Shown piece after piece: positions 8,612 to 16,607 of a stretch of DNA of 64,000 bases. The stretch is taken from contig JAHECS010000010.1 of NCBI GenBank assembly GCA_024641635.1, positions 1 through 64,000 of the forward strand. Reading direction: 5' to 3'. The translations under genes and the position numbers were made by a program. Every line of letters begins with the position of its first letter. The stretch's first letter is position 1. The notes below the pieces were generated by a model. It saw only the letters and a program-made list of their open reading frames with translations, had not been told where the DNA came from and did no database searches. This stretch comes from Actinomycetes bacterium. Lineage in GTDB: Bacteria > Actinomycetota > Actinomycetes > S36-B12.

Positions 8612-9421
8612 TCAGCGGTTCGGGGAATCCGGCTCCCGGAGCAGGCCCAGCACCGAATCGTGGAGCAGGCCGTTCGTCGTGACCGCCGACCCGCCGCCGA
8701 GGACGAGGCCTCCGGCGTAGGTGGTCATCCGCCCGCCGGCCTCCTCGACGATCGGGATGAGCGCGGCCATGTCGTACGTCTCCAGCTCCGGTTCCGCGGC
8801 GATGTCGACGGAGCCCTCGGCGACGAGCATGTGCGACCAGAAGTCGCCGTACGCACGCTGCCGCCATGTGCCCGACACGAGGGCGTCGAGCCCGCGTCCG
8901 GAGCCACGTTCGGCCCAGCCGACGGCATCCGAGTAGGAGAAGGACGCGTCCGCCAGGGACGTCACCCCGCTCACCCGAAGGCGGCGAGATCCGTCGGTGA
9001 ACGCGTCGGTGCTGAACGCCCCGCGCCCCCGGGCCGCCCACCATCGTCGACCCAGCGCCGGGGCCGAGACGACGCCCACGTCGACGGACTCCCCGACACT
9101 GAGGGCTATCAGCGTCGCCCAGACGGGAACGCCGCGCACGAAGTTCTTCGTGCCGTCGATCGGGTCCAGGATCCATTGCCGACGGGAGTCCCCCTGCACC
9201 CCGTACTCCTCCCCGAGCACGGCATCGTCGGGGCGATGCGCGGCGATCGCGTCGCGGAGGGCGCGCTCGACGGCGCGGTCGGCGTCCGAGACCGGGGTGA
9301 GATCAGGCTTGGTGTCGACGACGAGGTCGTCCGCGCGGAAGCGAGCGAGGGACAGCGCGTCGGCGATGTCCGCGAGCCGGAGTGCGAAGTCCAGATCGTC
9401 GGCCCCGCCGTTCGCAGTCAC
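8612..9421 (-). CDS. hisN: Histidinol-phosphatase, inositol monophosphatase family
   Basis: This is a 269-residue Mg-dependent phosphatase. In actinobacteria this family includes HisN, which removes phosphate from L-histidinol phosphate in histidine synthesis. Metal-site motifs are EEYG and DPIDGTKNFVRG (DPxDGT). The aroA/rsgA-side context also fits the actinobacterial HisN position. The GTG at 9421 lies 6 nt after TAGGTT (minus strand), consistent with a leaderless transcript. Another inositol-monophosphatase activity cannot be excluded. Confidence 0.85.
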   Translation of the reverse strand: MTANGGADDLDFALRLADIADALSLARFRADDLVVDTKPDLTPVSDADRAVERALRDAIAAHRPDDAVLGEEYGVQGDSRRQWILDPIDGTKNFVRGVPVWATLIALSVGESVDVGVVSAPALGRRWWAARGRGAFSTDAFTDGSRRLRVSGVTSLADASFSYSDAVGWAERGSGRGLDALVSGTWRQRAYGDFWSHMLVAEGSVDIAAEPELETYDMAALIPIVEEAGGRMTTYAGGLVLGGGSAVTTNGLLHDSVLGLLREPDSPNR

Positions 9422-9427
9422 GCCGGA

Positions 9428-9483
9428 AACCTACCGCGTGGCGCAGCGGGCGTCCCTGATCGGGAAGCGGCGGCGCCTAGAGT
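9428..9483. promoter_or_regulatory. Divergent leaderless-type promoters (hisN / DUF2231)
   Basis: On the minus strand TAGGTT (9428-9433) lies 6 nt before the hisN GTG. On the plus strand TAGAGT (9478-9483) lies 6 nt before the ATG at 9490. Both match a TANNNT -10 box placed so that transcription would start at the start codon. Confidence 0.6.
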
Positions 9484-9489
9484 GTGCTC

Positions 9490-9963
9490 ATGCTGGACAC
9501 CGTCGCGGGCCTTCCGATCCACGCCCTCGTCGTGCACGCGGTGGTCGTCCTCGTCCCGCTCGCGGCCCTCGGCGCCCTGCTCATGGCGGTTCGGCCGTCG
9601 TTCTCGCGACGGTTCGGCATCCTGGTCGTCCTCGTCGCCGCCGCCGGCGCGGCCGCGTCGTTCGTGGCGAAGGAGTCCGGCGAGCAGCTCGCCGCGCGAG
9701 TGGGGCTGCCGCAGCAGCATGCCGACCTCGGTGGCGTCATGCCGCTTGTCGCAGGCTCGCTGTTCCTCCTCCTGCTCGTGTTCTGGCTCTTCGACCGTGG
9801 CATCCCGGCCAACCGGGTCCGCCCGGGCTGGATGATCGCCTTCGCCGTGGTCCTGGCCCTGGCGTCGCTGTTCGCGCTCTACTGGACGATTCGGGTGGGG
9901 CACACCGGATCCGAGGCCGTCTGGTCATCCGTGATCCAGAACACCAAGCCGGGCGGCGGGTAG
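9490..9963 (+). CDS. DUF2231-like membrane protein
   Basis: This is a 157-residue integral membrane protein with four hydrophobic helices. It opens with GLPIHALVVHAVVVLVPLAAL, the paired-His first helix typical of DUF2231 proteins. A VGLPQQHADLGG stretch links helices 2 and 3. I choose the ATG at 9490 over the GTG at 9484 because TAGAGT ends 6 nt before it. It lies alone between the divergent hisN and the converging rsgA. Function is unknown; conserved His in the membrane could bind heme or metal, which is speculation. Confidence 0.75.
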   Translation: MLDTVAGLPIHALVVHAVVVLVPLAALGALLMAVRPSFSRRFGILVVLVAAAGAAASFVAKESGEQLAARVGLPQQHADLGGVMPLVAGSLFLLLLVFWLFDRGIPANRVRPGWMIAFAVVLALASLFALYWTIRVGHTGSEAVWSSVIQNTKPGGG

Positions 9964-9979
9964 CACCCGACGCCCTCGT

Positions 9980-10987
9980 TCACGGTGCGTCGTCGCCGAC
10001 GGACTCCGCGGTGCGGCTGCGGATGAGTCGTCGGAGCGAATCGATCCGCACCGCTGTGGACGCGTCCAGCGCGTCAACGGCGTTGAGTGCGCAGTCCGGC
10101 TCGTCGTGCGAGCAGGCCCGCGGGCAGTCACCGGTGAGCGCCTCGAGGTCCGGGAAGGCGTGGATCACCCGCGCCACGTCGACGTGGGCCAGTCCGAACG
10201 AGCGGATCCCCGGGGTGTCGATGATCAGGCCGCCCCCCGGCAGGTGGAGTGCGACGACGCTGGTGGACGTGTGCCGACCCCTGCCGGTCACGTCGTTCAC
10301 GCGGCCGGTGGCGCGGTCGGCGTCGGGGATCAGCGCGTTCACGAGCGTTGACTTGCCGACGCCCGAGTGGCCGACGAGCACGGTGGCCTGCCCGGCGAGC
10401 ACCTCGCGCAGACCGGCGGGCACGCGCTTGTGGCTGATCGTGAAGAGGGGAAGGTCGAGAGGGCCGTAGAGGGCGCGCATCTCGTCGGCGGGCTTGAGGT
10501 CGGTCTTGGTGAGGATGAGCATGGGCTCGATGCCCGCGTCGAGGGCGGCCACCAGCGCGCGGTCGATGAGGCCGGTTCGCGGCTCGGGATCGACCGTCGC
10601 GGTCACGACGGCCAGCTGCGTCGCGTTCGCGACGACGATCCTCTCCACCGGATCGGTGTCGTCGGCGGTGCGTCGCAATGTCGAGGAACGCTCGCGTCGA
10701 CGCACGACGCGCGCCTGGGTGTCGTGCGTCCCGGAGACGTCGCCCACGACGTCGACGAGGTCGCCGACCACGATGCCCTTGCGTCCGAGCTCTCGAGCCT
10801 TGACCGCGTACACCTCGGTGCCGTCCCCCAGCTCGAGGGTGAAGCGGCCGCGATCGACGGCCATGACGGTGCCAAGTGCGGCATCCGCGTGCTCGGGTCG
10901 TTCCTTCGACCGGGGCCTGGAGTTGCCTCGTCCGGGACGGACCCGGATGTCGTCCTCGTCGAGGAGGCGGTGGTGCCTGCGCGTCAC
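9980..10987 (-). CDS. rsgA: Ribosome small-subunit GTPase A
   Basis: This circularly permuted GTPase assists late 30S subunit maturation. Order of motifs in the 335-residue protein: an OB-fold N-terminus (VDRGRFTLELGDGTEV), then G4 (TKTD), G1 (GHSGVGKSTLVNAL), G3 (DTPG) and a C-terminal zinc knuckle CPRACSHDEPDC. The GTG at 10987 overlaps the aroA stop in GTGA, so translation is probably coupled. It ends the copper/aroA/rsgA run. Pairing of aroA and rsgA is also seen in mycobacteria. Confidence 0.95.
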   Translation of the reverse strand: MTRRHHRLLDEDDIRVRPGRGNSRPRSKERPEHADAALGTVMAVDRGRFTLELGDGTEVYAVKARELGRKGIVVGDLVDVVGDVSGTHDTQARVVRRRERSSTLRRTADDTDPVERIVVANATQLAVVTATVDPEPRTGLIDRALVAALDAGIEPMLILTKTDLKPADEMRALYGPLDLPLFTISHKRVPAGLREVLAGQATVLVGHSGVGKSTLVNALIPDADRATGRVNDVTGRGRHTSTSVVALHLPGGGLIIDTPGIRSFGLAHVDVARVIHAFPDLEALTGDCPRACSHDEPDCALNAVDALDASTAVRIDSLRRLIRSRTAESVGDDAP

Positions 10988-12312
10988 GCGCTGGGCGCTC
11001 CGCCGCCGGGGCCGCCGAGCATCGCCGTCCAGCGGCGGTCGAACTCGGGCAGGGTCTTGCCGGTGGTGGCGATGTCCTCGACGACGATCCCCGGGACGCG
11101 CAGTCCGAGGATGGCGCCGGTCGTGGCCATGCGATGGTCGGCGTAGGTGCCGAACTGGCCCCCGTGCAGGGGTCGCGGCTGGACGATGAGGGCGTCCGGC
11201 TCCTCCTCGACGTCGCCGCCGAGCGCGGTGATCTCGGCAGCGAGGGCGGCCAGCCGATCGGTCTCGTGGCCCCGCAGGTGCCCGATGCCGTGGAAGCGAC
11301 TCGGGGAGTCGGCGAGGGCGGCCAGGGCCACGAGGGCGGGAACCAGCTCGCCCGCATCAGACAGGTCCGCTTCGATGCCGGTGATCGTCGAGCCACCCGT
11401 GACGACAAGGCCCGCGTCAGTGAGCTCGACGCCCGCGCCCATCCGGGGGAGGAGGTCGCGCAGGGCGTCTCCCGGCTGCGTGGTGTGCGCGGGCCAGGAC
11501 GCGATGGTGACCCGACCGCCGGTGATCATTGCTGCGGCGATGAACGGTGCGGCGTTCGAGAGGTCGGGCTCGATGTGACGGTCGAGCGCTGTGATGTCGT
11601 GCGGGTCGACGTGCCAGATGCTGTCGCCATCGCGCCGCACGTGCACGCCCTGCTCCGCGAGCATCGCGACGGTCATGTCGATGTGGGGCATGCTCGGGAT
11701 GGGATCCCCGACGTGGTGCACCGTGACGCCGGCACTGAACCGGGCGGCGCTGAGCAGCAGACCCGAGATGAACTGACTGGACTTGGAGGCGTCGACGAAC
11801 ACCTCGCCCCCGGTCACCTCACCGGTCGCGTCGAGGGTGAACGGGAGGCGTCCGTTGCCGCGATCGAAGACGCGGACTCCGAGGTCCCTGAGGGACTCGA
11901 TCACGGTGGCCATGGGTCGGCGGCGGGCGTGAGCGTCGCCGTCGAAGGTGATCTCGCCGTGCGCCAGCGCCGCCAGGGGCGGCAGGAAGCGCATGACGGT
12001 TCCGGCCAGGCCGACGTCGATGGCCGCCGGGCCGCGCATGAAGTGCGGGATCACCTGCGCTGTGACGTTCCCGATGGCGTCGTGGCCCGTGACGTGCACC
12101 TCGATACCGAGCAGTCGAAGCCCCGCCATCATCAGCTGGGTGTCGCGGGCGTCGAGCAGGCCGCTGATGGTGCTCTCACCGTCGGCCAGGGCCGCCAGGA
12201 TGAGGGCTCGGTTGCTGGCGGACTTGGAGCCGGGCACCTCGACGACCGCGTCGATCGGCCCGGTGGCGGTGGGCGCGGGCCAGTGGTGCGTCGAGTGCTC
12301 GGTCGTGGTCAT
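10984..12312 (-). CDS. aroA: EPSP synthase
   Basis: This is 3-phosphoshikimate 1-carboxyvinyltransferase, the sixth step of the shikimate pathway, joining phosphoenolpyruvate and shikimate 3-phosphate. The 442-residue protein has GSKSASNRALILAAL (substrate-binding Lys/Arg) and GLAGTVMRFLPP near the N-terminus and TYADHRMATTGAI near the C-terminus. The start overlaps the CopC-like stop (ATGA), and the stop overlaps rsgA. It therefore sits at a translationally coupled junction with copper-trafficking genes, an unusual context for a housekeeping enzyme. Confidence 0.96.
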   Translation of the reverse strand: MTTTEHSTHHWPAPTATGPIDAVVEVPGSKSASNRALILAALADGESTISGLLDARDTQLMMAGLRLLGIEVHVTGHDAIGNVTAQVIPHFMRGPAAIDVGLAGTVMRFLPPLAALAHGEITFDGDAHARRRPMATVIESLRDLGVRVFDRGNGRLPFTLDATGEVTGGEVFVDASKSSQFISGLLLSAARFSAGVTVHHVGDPIPSMPHIDMTVAMLAEQGVHVRRDGDSIWHVDPHDITALDRHIEPDLSNAAPFIAAAMITGGRVTIASWPAHTTQPGDALRDLLPRMGAGVELTDAGLVVTGGSTITGIEADLSDAGELVPALVALAALADSPSRFHGIGHLRGHETDRLAALAAEITALGGDVEEEPDALIVQPRPLHGGQFGTYADHRMATTGAILGLRVPGIVVEDIATTGKTLPEFDRRWTAMLGGPGGGAPSA

Positions 12313-12929
12313 CGCCTCAAGGCTATCGCCCCGGCAACGCCCAACGTCAGCGCGACGAGCACGCCGACAGCAGCGGCGACGGGGAGCCAGCCGGGCCCGC
12401 TCCCCGAACCTTCCGCCGAGTGGTCACTGCGCGCAGGGGAGGCGGCGACGCCCGCCGGCGGTACGGCTTCCGCCGAGTGGTCACTGCGCGCAGGGGAGGC
12501 GGCAACGCCCGCCGACGGTACGGCTTCCGCCGAGTGGTCACTGCGCGCAACGGTGTACGTGAACGACGACTCGATCGTGTGCCCGTCGACCGACGCGACT
12601 CGGTAGGCGACCGTGTACTCGCCAGCCGGCACGCGAGGGTCGACCTCGACGCTGATGCTCGTGCGTTCGACGAGTGGAGCGCTGGTCGTGATGGAAGCGC
12701 CGTTGGCGTCTCGGACGACGATCGCGGTGCCCACGTCGAGCAGGGCGGAGTCGAACTCGACGACCACCGACTCCGGCGGAGCGTCGAGCACTGCTCCCGC
12801 ATCCGGGCTCGAGCCGATCTGCGAGGAGTGTCCAAGGGCGGGTGACGGCGCCACGAGGGCGAGCACCGGCGCAATGAGAAGTGCCACCGCCAGTGACGCC
12901 AGTCGCCGGGGACCGGGCCGAGTGCTCAT
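12309..12929 (-). CDS. CopC-domain copper-binding protein with 19-residue tandem repeats
   Basis: This exported protein of 206 residues has a signal peptide (SLAVALLIAPVLALVAPSPALG) that leaves His as the probable first mature residue (HSSQIGSSPDAG). A CopC beta-barrel follows, and DGHTIESSFTYTV supplies the second histidine of a copper site. A linker then repeats ARSDHSAEAVPxAGVAASP twice plus a partial unit. It ends in a membrane helix and Arg-Arg, so it is membrane-anchored. The linker repeats contain three copies of a 20-bp sequence found again near kgd. ATGA overlaps link it to efeB upstream and aroA downstream. The track start at 13013 lies in the DyP gene; the ATG at 12929 is preferred. 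Confidence 0.88.
   Translation of the reverse strand: MSTRPGPRRLASLAVALLIAPVLALVAPSPALGHSSQIGSSPDAGAVLDAPPESVVVEFDSALLDVGTAIVVRDANGASITTSAPLVERTSISVEVDPRVPAGEYTVAYRVASVDGHTIESSFTYTVARSDHSAEAVPSAGVAASPARSDHSAEAVPPAGVAASPARSDHSAEGSGSGPGWLPVAAAVGVLVALTLGVAGAIALRR
12416..12549 (-). repeat. 57-bp tandem repeat containing the 20-bp dispersed repeat (copies 1-3)
   Basis: CCGAGTGGTCACTGCGCGCA occurs exactly at 12416-12435, 12473-12492 and 12530-12549. The 57-bp spacing equals 19 codons. It is read on the complement as Ala-Arg-Ser-Asp-His-Ser in the CopC linker. Three further copies lie at 36572-36664. Confidence 0.95.
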
Positions 12930-14161
12930 GCGAACAGCCCCGCACCGACGTAGCCACCCTCGCCCGCCCCGGCCGGGATGACGTACGTCGACGAACCGAT
13001 CGTCGTGTTCCATCGGTTGAACGCATCCGACTCGGCGATGCGTGCCTGCATGGGGATGAACGAGACGCGAGGGTCTCGCATGTAGGCCGCGAACAGCAGG
13101 CCGACATCGTTCGTCCCGTTCAGCATGCCGTTGTCGTACGAGTAGGGCCGACGAAGGATCATCTCCTCGTTGCTCGCGGCATGTGCGACCCGGATGTGTG
13201 CGTCGTGCGGGATGACCGGGAGCCCCAGATCGTCGACGGCGTCGAAGGGCACGGGGTCGGTCTCGTGCTCACCGCCCAGGGGCGCCCCCGTCGCGACCTC
13301 TCGGCCGATGACGGTCTCCTGGGTCGCGCGGTCGAGGATGTCCCACTCGTCCATGTGCATCCTGATCCGCCGAAGGACCACGACGGTTCCCCCACGTGCC
13401 CACGGGGGACCGTCAGCGATCCAGACCGTCGAGTCGAAGGTCTCCTGCTCCGGATTGACGATGCCGTCGACCTGCCCCATGAGGTTCCGGGTAGCGCCAC
13501 TCCCGGGGGAGGCAGGTGCGGGAGACCGGAAGCCCGGCTGCGTCCACACGACCCTGGTGAGCGTCGAGAGGTCCTTGGTGAGCATGCGCACCGAGTGCGC
13601 GAGGGTGAGTGGGTCGTCACTTCCCACCTGGAGCAGCAGGTCGGTCTGCGACCACCGGTCCTCGAGTCGATCTGTCGAGAAGGGCGGGATGTCGGCAAGC
13701 TCGGGAGGGATCTGGCCCGACCTGCCGGCGCGCTCGAAGAGGGGGCGACCCAGTCCGACAGTGACGGTGAGCCCCGCCGGATTGACGGCCAGCTCCGGCT
13801 CGGTGTCGCCCAGTGCCGGCTGCCCCTGCGTCAGGCGTGCGGCGTCGTCAGAAACGAGCCGAAGTGCGGCGTCGGCGTTGTCGGGCGTCGCCTCCAGGAG
13901 GTCGAGGCCGATGAAGGTCTGATGCAGCGCCGAGGGGCTGGAGACACCGGCCTGATGACTGCCGTGGAACGGAACGATGGCCGGCACGCGGGCCTGTCCC
14001 GTCGGCATGACCTCGGCTGGACCGGGTGGCGGAGCCGTGGAGATCTCGGCGGGCGTGTTCTGCCGGACGCCGACGGCATACCCGCCGGCGGCACCGAGGA
14101 TGGCGGCGCCGCCGGCGGCCAGCATGCCGCGCCGGGTGAGGGTCGGACGGCTGTCGGTCAT
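12926..14161 (-). CDS. Tat-exported DyP-type heme peroxidase (EfeB/DtpA-like)
   Basis: This is a dye-decolourising peroxidase of 411 residues. The twin-arginine motif LTRRGMLAAGGAAILG (residues 7-22) directs folded export. The distal GxxDG motif is GQVDGIVNP, and HIRVAHAASN carries the likely proximal heme His. The family includes EfeB (heme/iron) and Streptomyces DtpA, which acts in copper trafficking. Neighbouring PCuAC and CopC proteins favour the DtpA comparison. The 708-aa track ORF is an artificial extension; the ATG at 14161 is 8 nt after the PCuAC stop and starts the Tat signal. The stop overlaps the CopC start. Confidence 0.92.
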   Translation of the reverse strand: MTDSRPTLTRRGMLAAGGAAILGAAGGYAVGVRQNTPAEISTAPPPGPAEVMPTGQARVPAIVPFHGSHQAGVSSPSALHQTFIGLDLLEATPDNADAALRLVSDDAARLTQGQPALGDTEPELAVNPAGLTVTVGLGRPLFERAGRSGQIPPELADIPPFSTDRLEDRWSQTDLLLQVGSDDPLTLAHSVRMLTKDLSTLTRVVWTQPGFRSPAPASPGSGATRNLMGQVDGIVNPEQETFDSTVWIADGPPWARGGTVVVLRRIRMHMDEWDILDRATQETVIGREVATGAPLGGEHETDPVPFDAVDDLGLPVIPHDAHIRVAHAASNEEMILRRPYSYDNGMLNGTNDVGLLFAAYMRDPRVSFIPMQARIAESDAFNRWNTTIGSSTYVIPAGAGEGGYVGAGLFA

Positions 14162-14169
14162 GGCGATGC

Positions 14170-14808
14170 CTACCTGCCCGACATGGCGGAGGCTCCGGAG
14201 GAGCCGGACAGGTAGTCCTCGTTGGCCCCGCTGAAGACCTTCCCGAGCACCTTGGTCCTGAGCAGGCCACCATCCGAGGTGATGAGCATGAGGGGCACGA
14301 GGTCGCCGGCCTTGATCGGCTTCGTGAGGCTCATGAACATCACGTGGCTGCCGCCGGGCTTCAGCTCGAGGCTGCCTCCCGCCGGGATCACGAAGCCACG
14401 CATCCGCTGCTGCATGACCATGCTGCCGTCCTTCGCGACGACCTCGTGAAGCTGCAGCACCTTCGACGAGGAGCTGACGGCGCCGACGATGCGGATCGGC
14501 CGACTCGTGGGGTTCCGGACCGTGCCGAACGCGGCGGACATGCCGGTGTCGGCGGCCTTGGCCCAGCCGTCGACCATCGTCAGTGGGGACCGGGAGATGG
14601 TCCTGCCCCGAACCCACGTGGGCTCGGCGCCGACCTTCCTGACGGTGCAGACGTAGACCTTTCCGTGGTCGATCTCGACCATGCCGGACGTCCGGCACGT
14701 GCTGCCGCGTGCAGGGGTGTCGTGCGCGAAGGCGGGGGCGCCGGTGCCAACCGCCAGGGCGATGAGGCCTGCCGCTACAGCGGCCGACCGGGTGAGGCGA
14801 GTGTTCAT
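14170..14808 (-). CDS. PCuAC-domain extracytoplasmic copper chaperone
   Basis: This is a secreted Cu(I) chaperone of 212 residues. A signal peptide (AVAAGLIALAVGTGAPAFA) is followed by an N-terminal stretch with Cys (STCRT, VYVCTV) and then a PCuAC domain. Its copper motif is recognisable: LHEVV, the Met-rich GSMVMQQRM, and SHVMFM, following the H-x-M-x-HxM spacing of the family. Such proteins deliver copper to extracytoplasmic enzymes such as cytochrome oxidase; in Streptomyces the relative ECuC sits beside DtpA. It is second in the operon, between a membrane protein and the DyP gene. Confidence 0.9.
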   Translation of the reverse strand: MNTRLTRSAAVAAGLIALAVGTGAPAFAHDTPARGSTCRTSGMVEIDHGKVYVCTVRKVGAEPTWVRGRTISRSPLTMVDGWAKAADTGMSAAFGTVRNPTSRPIRIVGAVSSSSKVLQLHEVVAKDGSMVMQQRMRGFVIPAGGSLELKPGGSHVMFMSLTKPIKAGDLVPLMLITSDGGLLRTKVLGKVFSGANEDYLSGSSGASAMSGR

Positions 14809-14874
14809 GGGGAGTCCTTCGAGGTAGTGATGCGCGAAAGTGGCGCAGCACGACCTCGAGGATCGTGGCTGCGG

Positions 14875-15411
14875 TCAGGTCGGGGCGAGCACGATGCCCT
14901 CGGGTGGTCCCCGTCGCTGGAGGCGGTGGTCGAGATGGCGCAGAACGAGGCCGCGGTCCTCGACGTAGGGAAGGACCGCGTCCATGGGCCGAGCCGGGCG
15001 AACCGGTACAGGGCGGGACCAGCCCAGCGTCGAGCCGAGAAGGGCCGACCATCGGGCCATGAGCCCGTCCGCATGGCAGACGACCATTGCCGCCACGATC
15101 GCTGCGAGCACGTGCCCGGCGACCATCGCCGCCGTCGAGGGTGCCCCCACTGCCGTGCCGTGGGAGTGGGCGGACGCGAACGCGAGGACGACGTGGAGGA
15201 GCGCCTGTCCGGCGAGGAGGAAGGCGAGCAGTCTGGGGAAGCCGAGCGGGCCCCTGGTGACGGAGAGTCCGAGGGCGACGGAGATCGCGGCGGTCACCAC
15301 CACGCCGACCGCGTCGATCGAGCCCTGAGCCGCGGTGTGACCTGCGACGGTGAGCACGGCGAGCGCGGCGCCCACGAGGGCGCCCCTCGCTGACCGACGG
15401 CCCGGGCGCAT
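14875..15411 (-). CDS. Membrane protein heading the copper operon
   Basis: This 178-residue protein has four hydrophobic helices in residues 10-130, with His in and near the membrane (AGHTAAQ, LLHVVLAFASAHSHGTA, AGHVLAA, VCHADGL). The C-terminal tail is cytoplasmic-like and Arg-rich. The ATG at 15411 lies 6 nt after TACACT on the minus strand, so the operon mRNA may be leaderless here. Its position ahead of PCuAC, DyP and CopC genes suggests a copper-related role; the histidines are compatible with that. I do not recognise a named family. Confidence 0.7.
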   Translation of the reverse strand: MRPGRRSARGALVGAALAVLTVAGHTAAQGSIDAVGVVVTAAISVALGLSVTRGPLGFPRLLAFLLAGQALLHVVLAFASAHSHGTAVGAPSTAAMVAGHVLAAIVAAMVVCHADGLMARWSALLGSTLGWSRPVPVRPARPMDAVLPYVEDRGLVLRHLDHRLQRRGPPEGIVLAPT

Positions 15412-15417
15412 GCGGGA

Positions 15418-15455
15418 AGTGTAGAAGACCGGGTCGCGATCGCCGGGGCTAGCCT
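15418..15455. promoter_or_regulatory. Divergent leaderless-type promoters (copper operon / FUSC)
   Basis: TACACT on the minus strand (15418-15423) precedes the operon ATG at 15411 by 6 nt. TAGCCT on the plus strand (15450-15455) precedes the ATG at 15462 by 6 nt. The -10 boxes are only 26 bp apart. Confidence 0.6.
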
Positions 15456-15461
15456 GAGCAG

Positions 15462-16604
15462 ATGCGGCGGTCGGACCATCCCACGTCCGACGTGGATGAC
15501 CTCCTCCCCGGTCTCGGCCTCGCCGAGGTGCTGCGGCAGCGGCCAGCCGGCATCGGCTCCTTCAGGCATGCGATCAGGATCGCGCTCGCCGTGACTGCGT
15601 CGTGGGCGATCGCCGTGGCCGTGTCGCGCAGCACCTTCGCGCTGTTCGCCCCGATCACGACGCTCCTCGTCGTCCAGACCTCGCCGTGGACCACCCTGGG
15701 CGTCTCCGTCCAGCGGATCCTGGGCACCGGGGCGGGAGTCCTCGCCGCGTCGGTCTACGTCAACCTCCTCGGCCTGTCCTGGTGGTCCTTTCTCATTGGC
15801 GTGATGGCGGCACTTCTCGTGGCCCGGCTGCTCCCGTGGTCCGCAGGCGGGCAGCTGCAGATTCCCGTGGCCGTCGTCTTCGTGCTCGCCCTCGGACCGG
15901 GCACCATCGAGCAGGACGTGTGGCGGGTGCTCGACGTGCTCGTCGGCGGGGTGGTCGGGCTGATCGCGGTGTTCGCGTTCCCCTCGCGCCCGCGGCCCGA
16001 TGCCTTCGAGTCCGCGCTGCGCACGTACCGGGACGCTGTCGTGCGCACGCTGGAGAGCGTCGGACGGGAGTCGGGCAGAAGGGCAGACGGACTTGCGCCC
16101 GACGCGCTGCACGACTTCGTGGCGCCGAGTCGGCGATTGCGCGAGCACGCCGACGTTGCGCGCGATGCCCTGGTGCGACTGGCGGAGGGCTCGCAGCTCA
16201 ACCTGAGGGCCGGAGGGATTCCGGAGGAGCTCGAGGCCCGGGCCCTCCGGCTGCGCCGACTCAGCGGCATCGGCGTCCAGGTCCGGGGCGTCGTGGGGGC
16301 GGCCAACCGGGCCTACGACCGGGGGGAGGATCCCGTCGCCCTGACCGGTCCGGAGCTCGAAGGCCTCATCGACGAGGTGGTCGCCCTCATGCACGTGGTT
16401 CTCGGTCGGGCGGATGAACCCGTAGGGGCCGGGGATCGCGACGCCGCGGAGCAGCGGGATCGGGATCTGGCCACACGGCTCCGGACCCTGGCACACGACA
16501 TCGGTGCTCGATCCGACGCGGACGTCCTCCTGACGGTAGGACTGCTCGGCCGCCTCGATCACATCCGTACGCAGCTGGCGGTGTTCCCGGAGTGGCAGGC
16601 TTAG
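15462..16604 (+). CDS. FUSC-family membrane protein
   Basis: This 380-residue protein has about six N-terminal membrane helices (residues 35-180; the segment around SRSTFALFAPITTLLVVQTSPWTTLG is typical of FUSC/aromatic-acid exporter proteins). A soluble alpha-helical C-terminal half follows, rich in Arg, Glu and Leu. Family members are linked to efflux of aromatic acids, but the substrate here is unknown. It starts divergently from the copper operon and ends 3 nt before the SRAP gene, so the two are likely cotranscribed. Confidence 0.8.
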   Translation: MRRSDHPTSDVDDLLPGLGLAEVLRQRPAGIGSFRHAIRIALAVTASWAIAVAVSRSTFALFAPITTLLVVQTSPWTTLGVSVQRILGTGAGVLAASVYVNLLGLSWWSFLIGVMAALLVARLLPWSAGGQLQIPVAVVFVLALGPGTIEQDVWRVLDVLVGGVVGLIAVFAFPSRPRPDAFESALRTYRDAVVRTLESVGRESGRRADGLAPDALHDFVAPSRRLREHADVARDALVRLAEGSQLNLRAGGIPEELEARALRLRRLSGIGVQVRGVVGAANRAYDRGEDPVALTGPELEGLIDEVVALMHVVLGRADEPVGAGDRDAAEQRDRDLATRLRTLAHDIGARSDADVLLTVGLLGRLDHIRTQLAVFPEWQA

Positions 16605-16607
16605 CCC

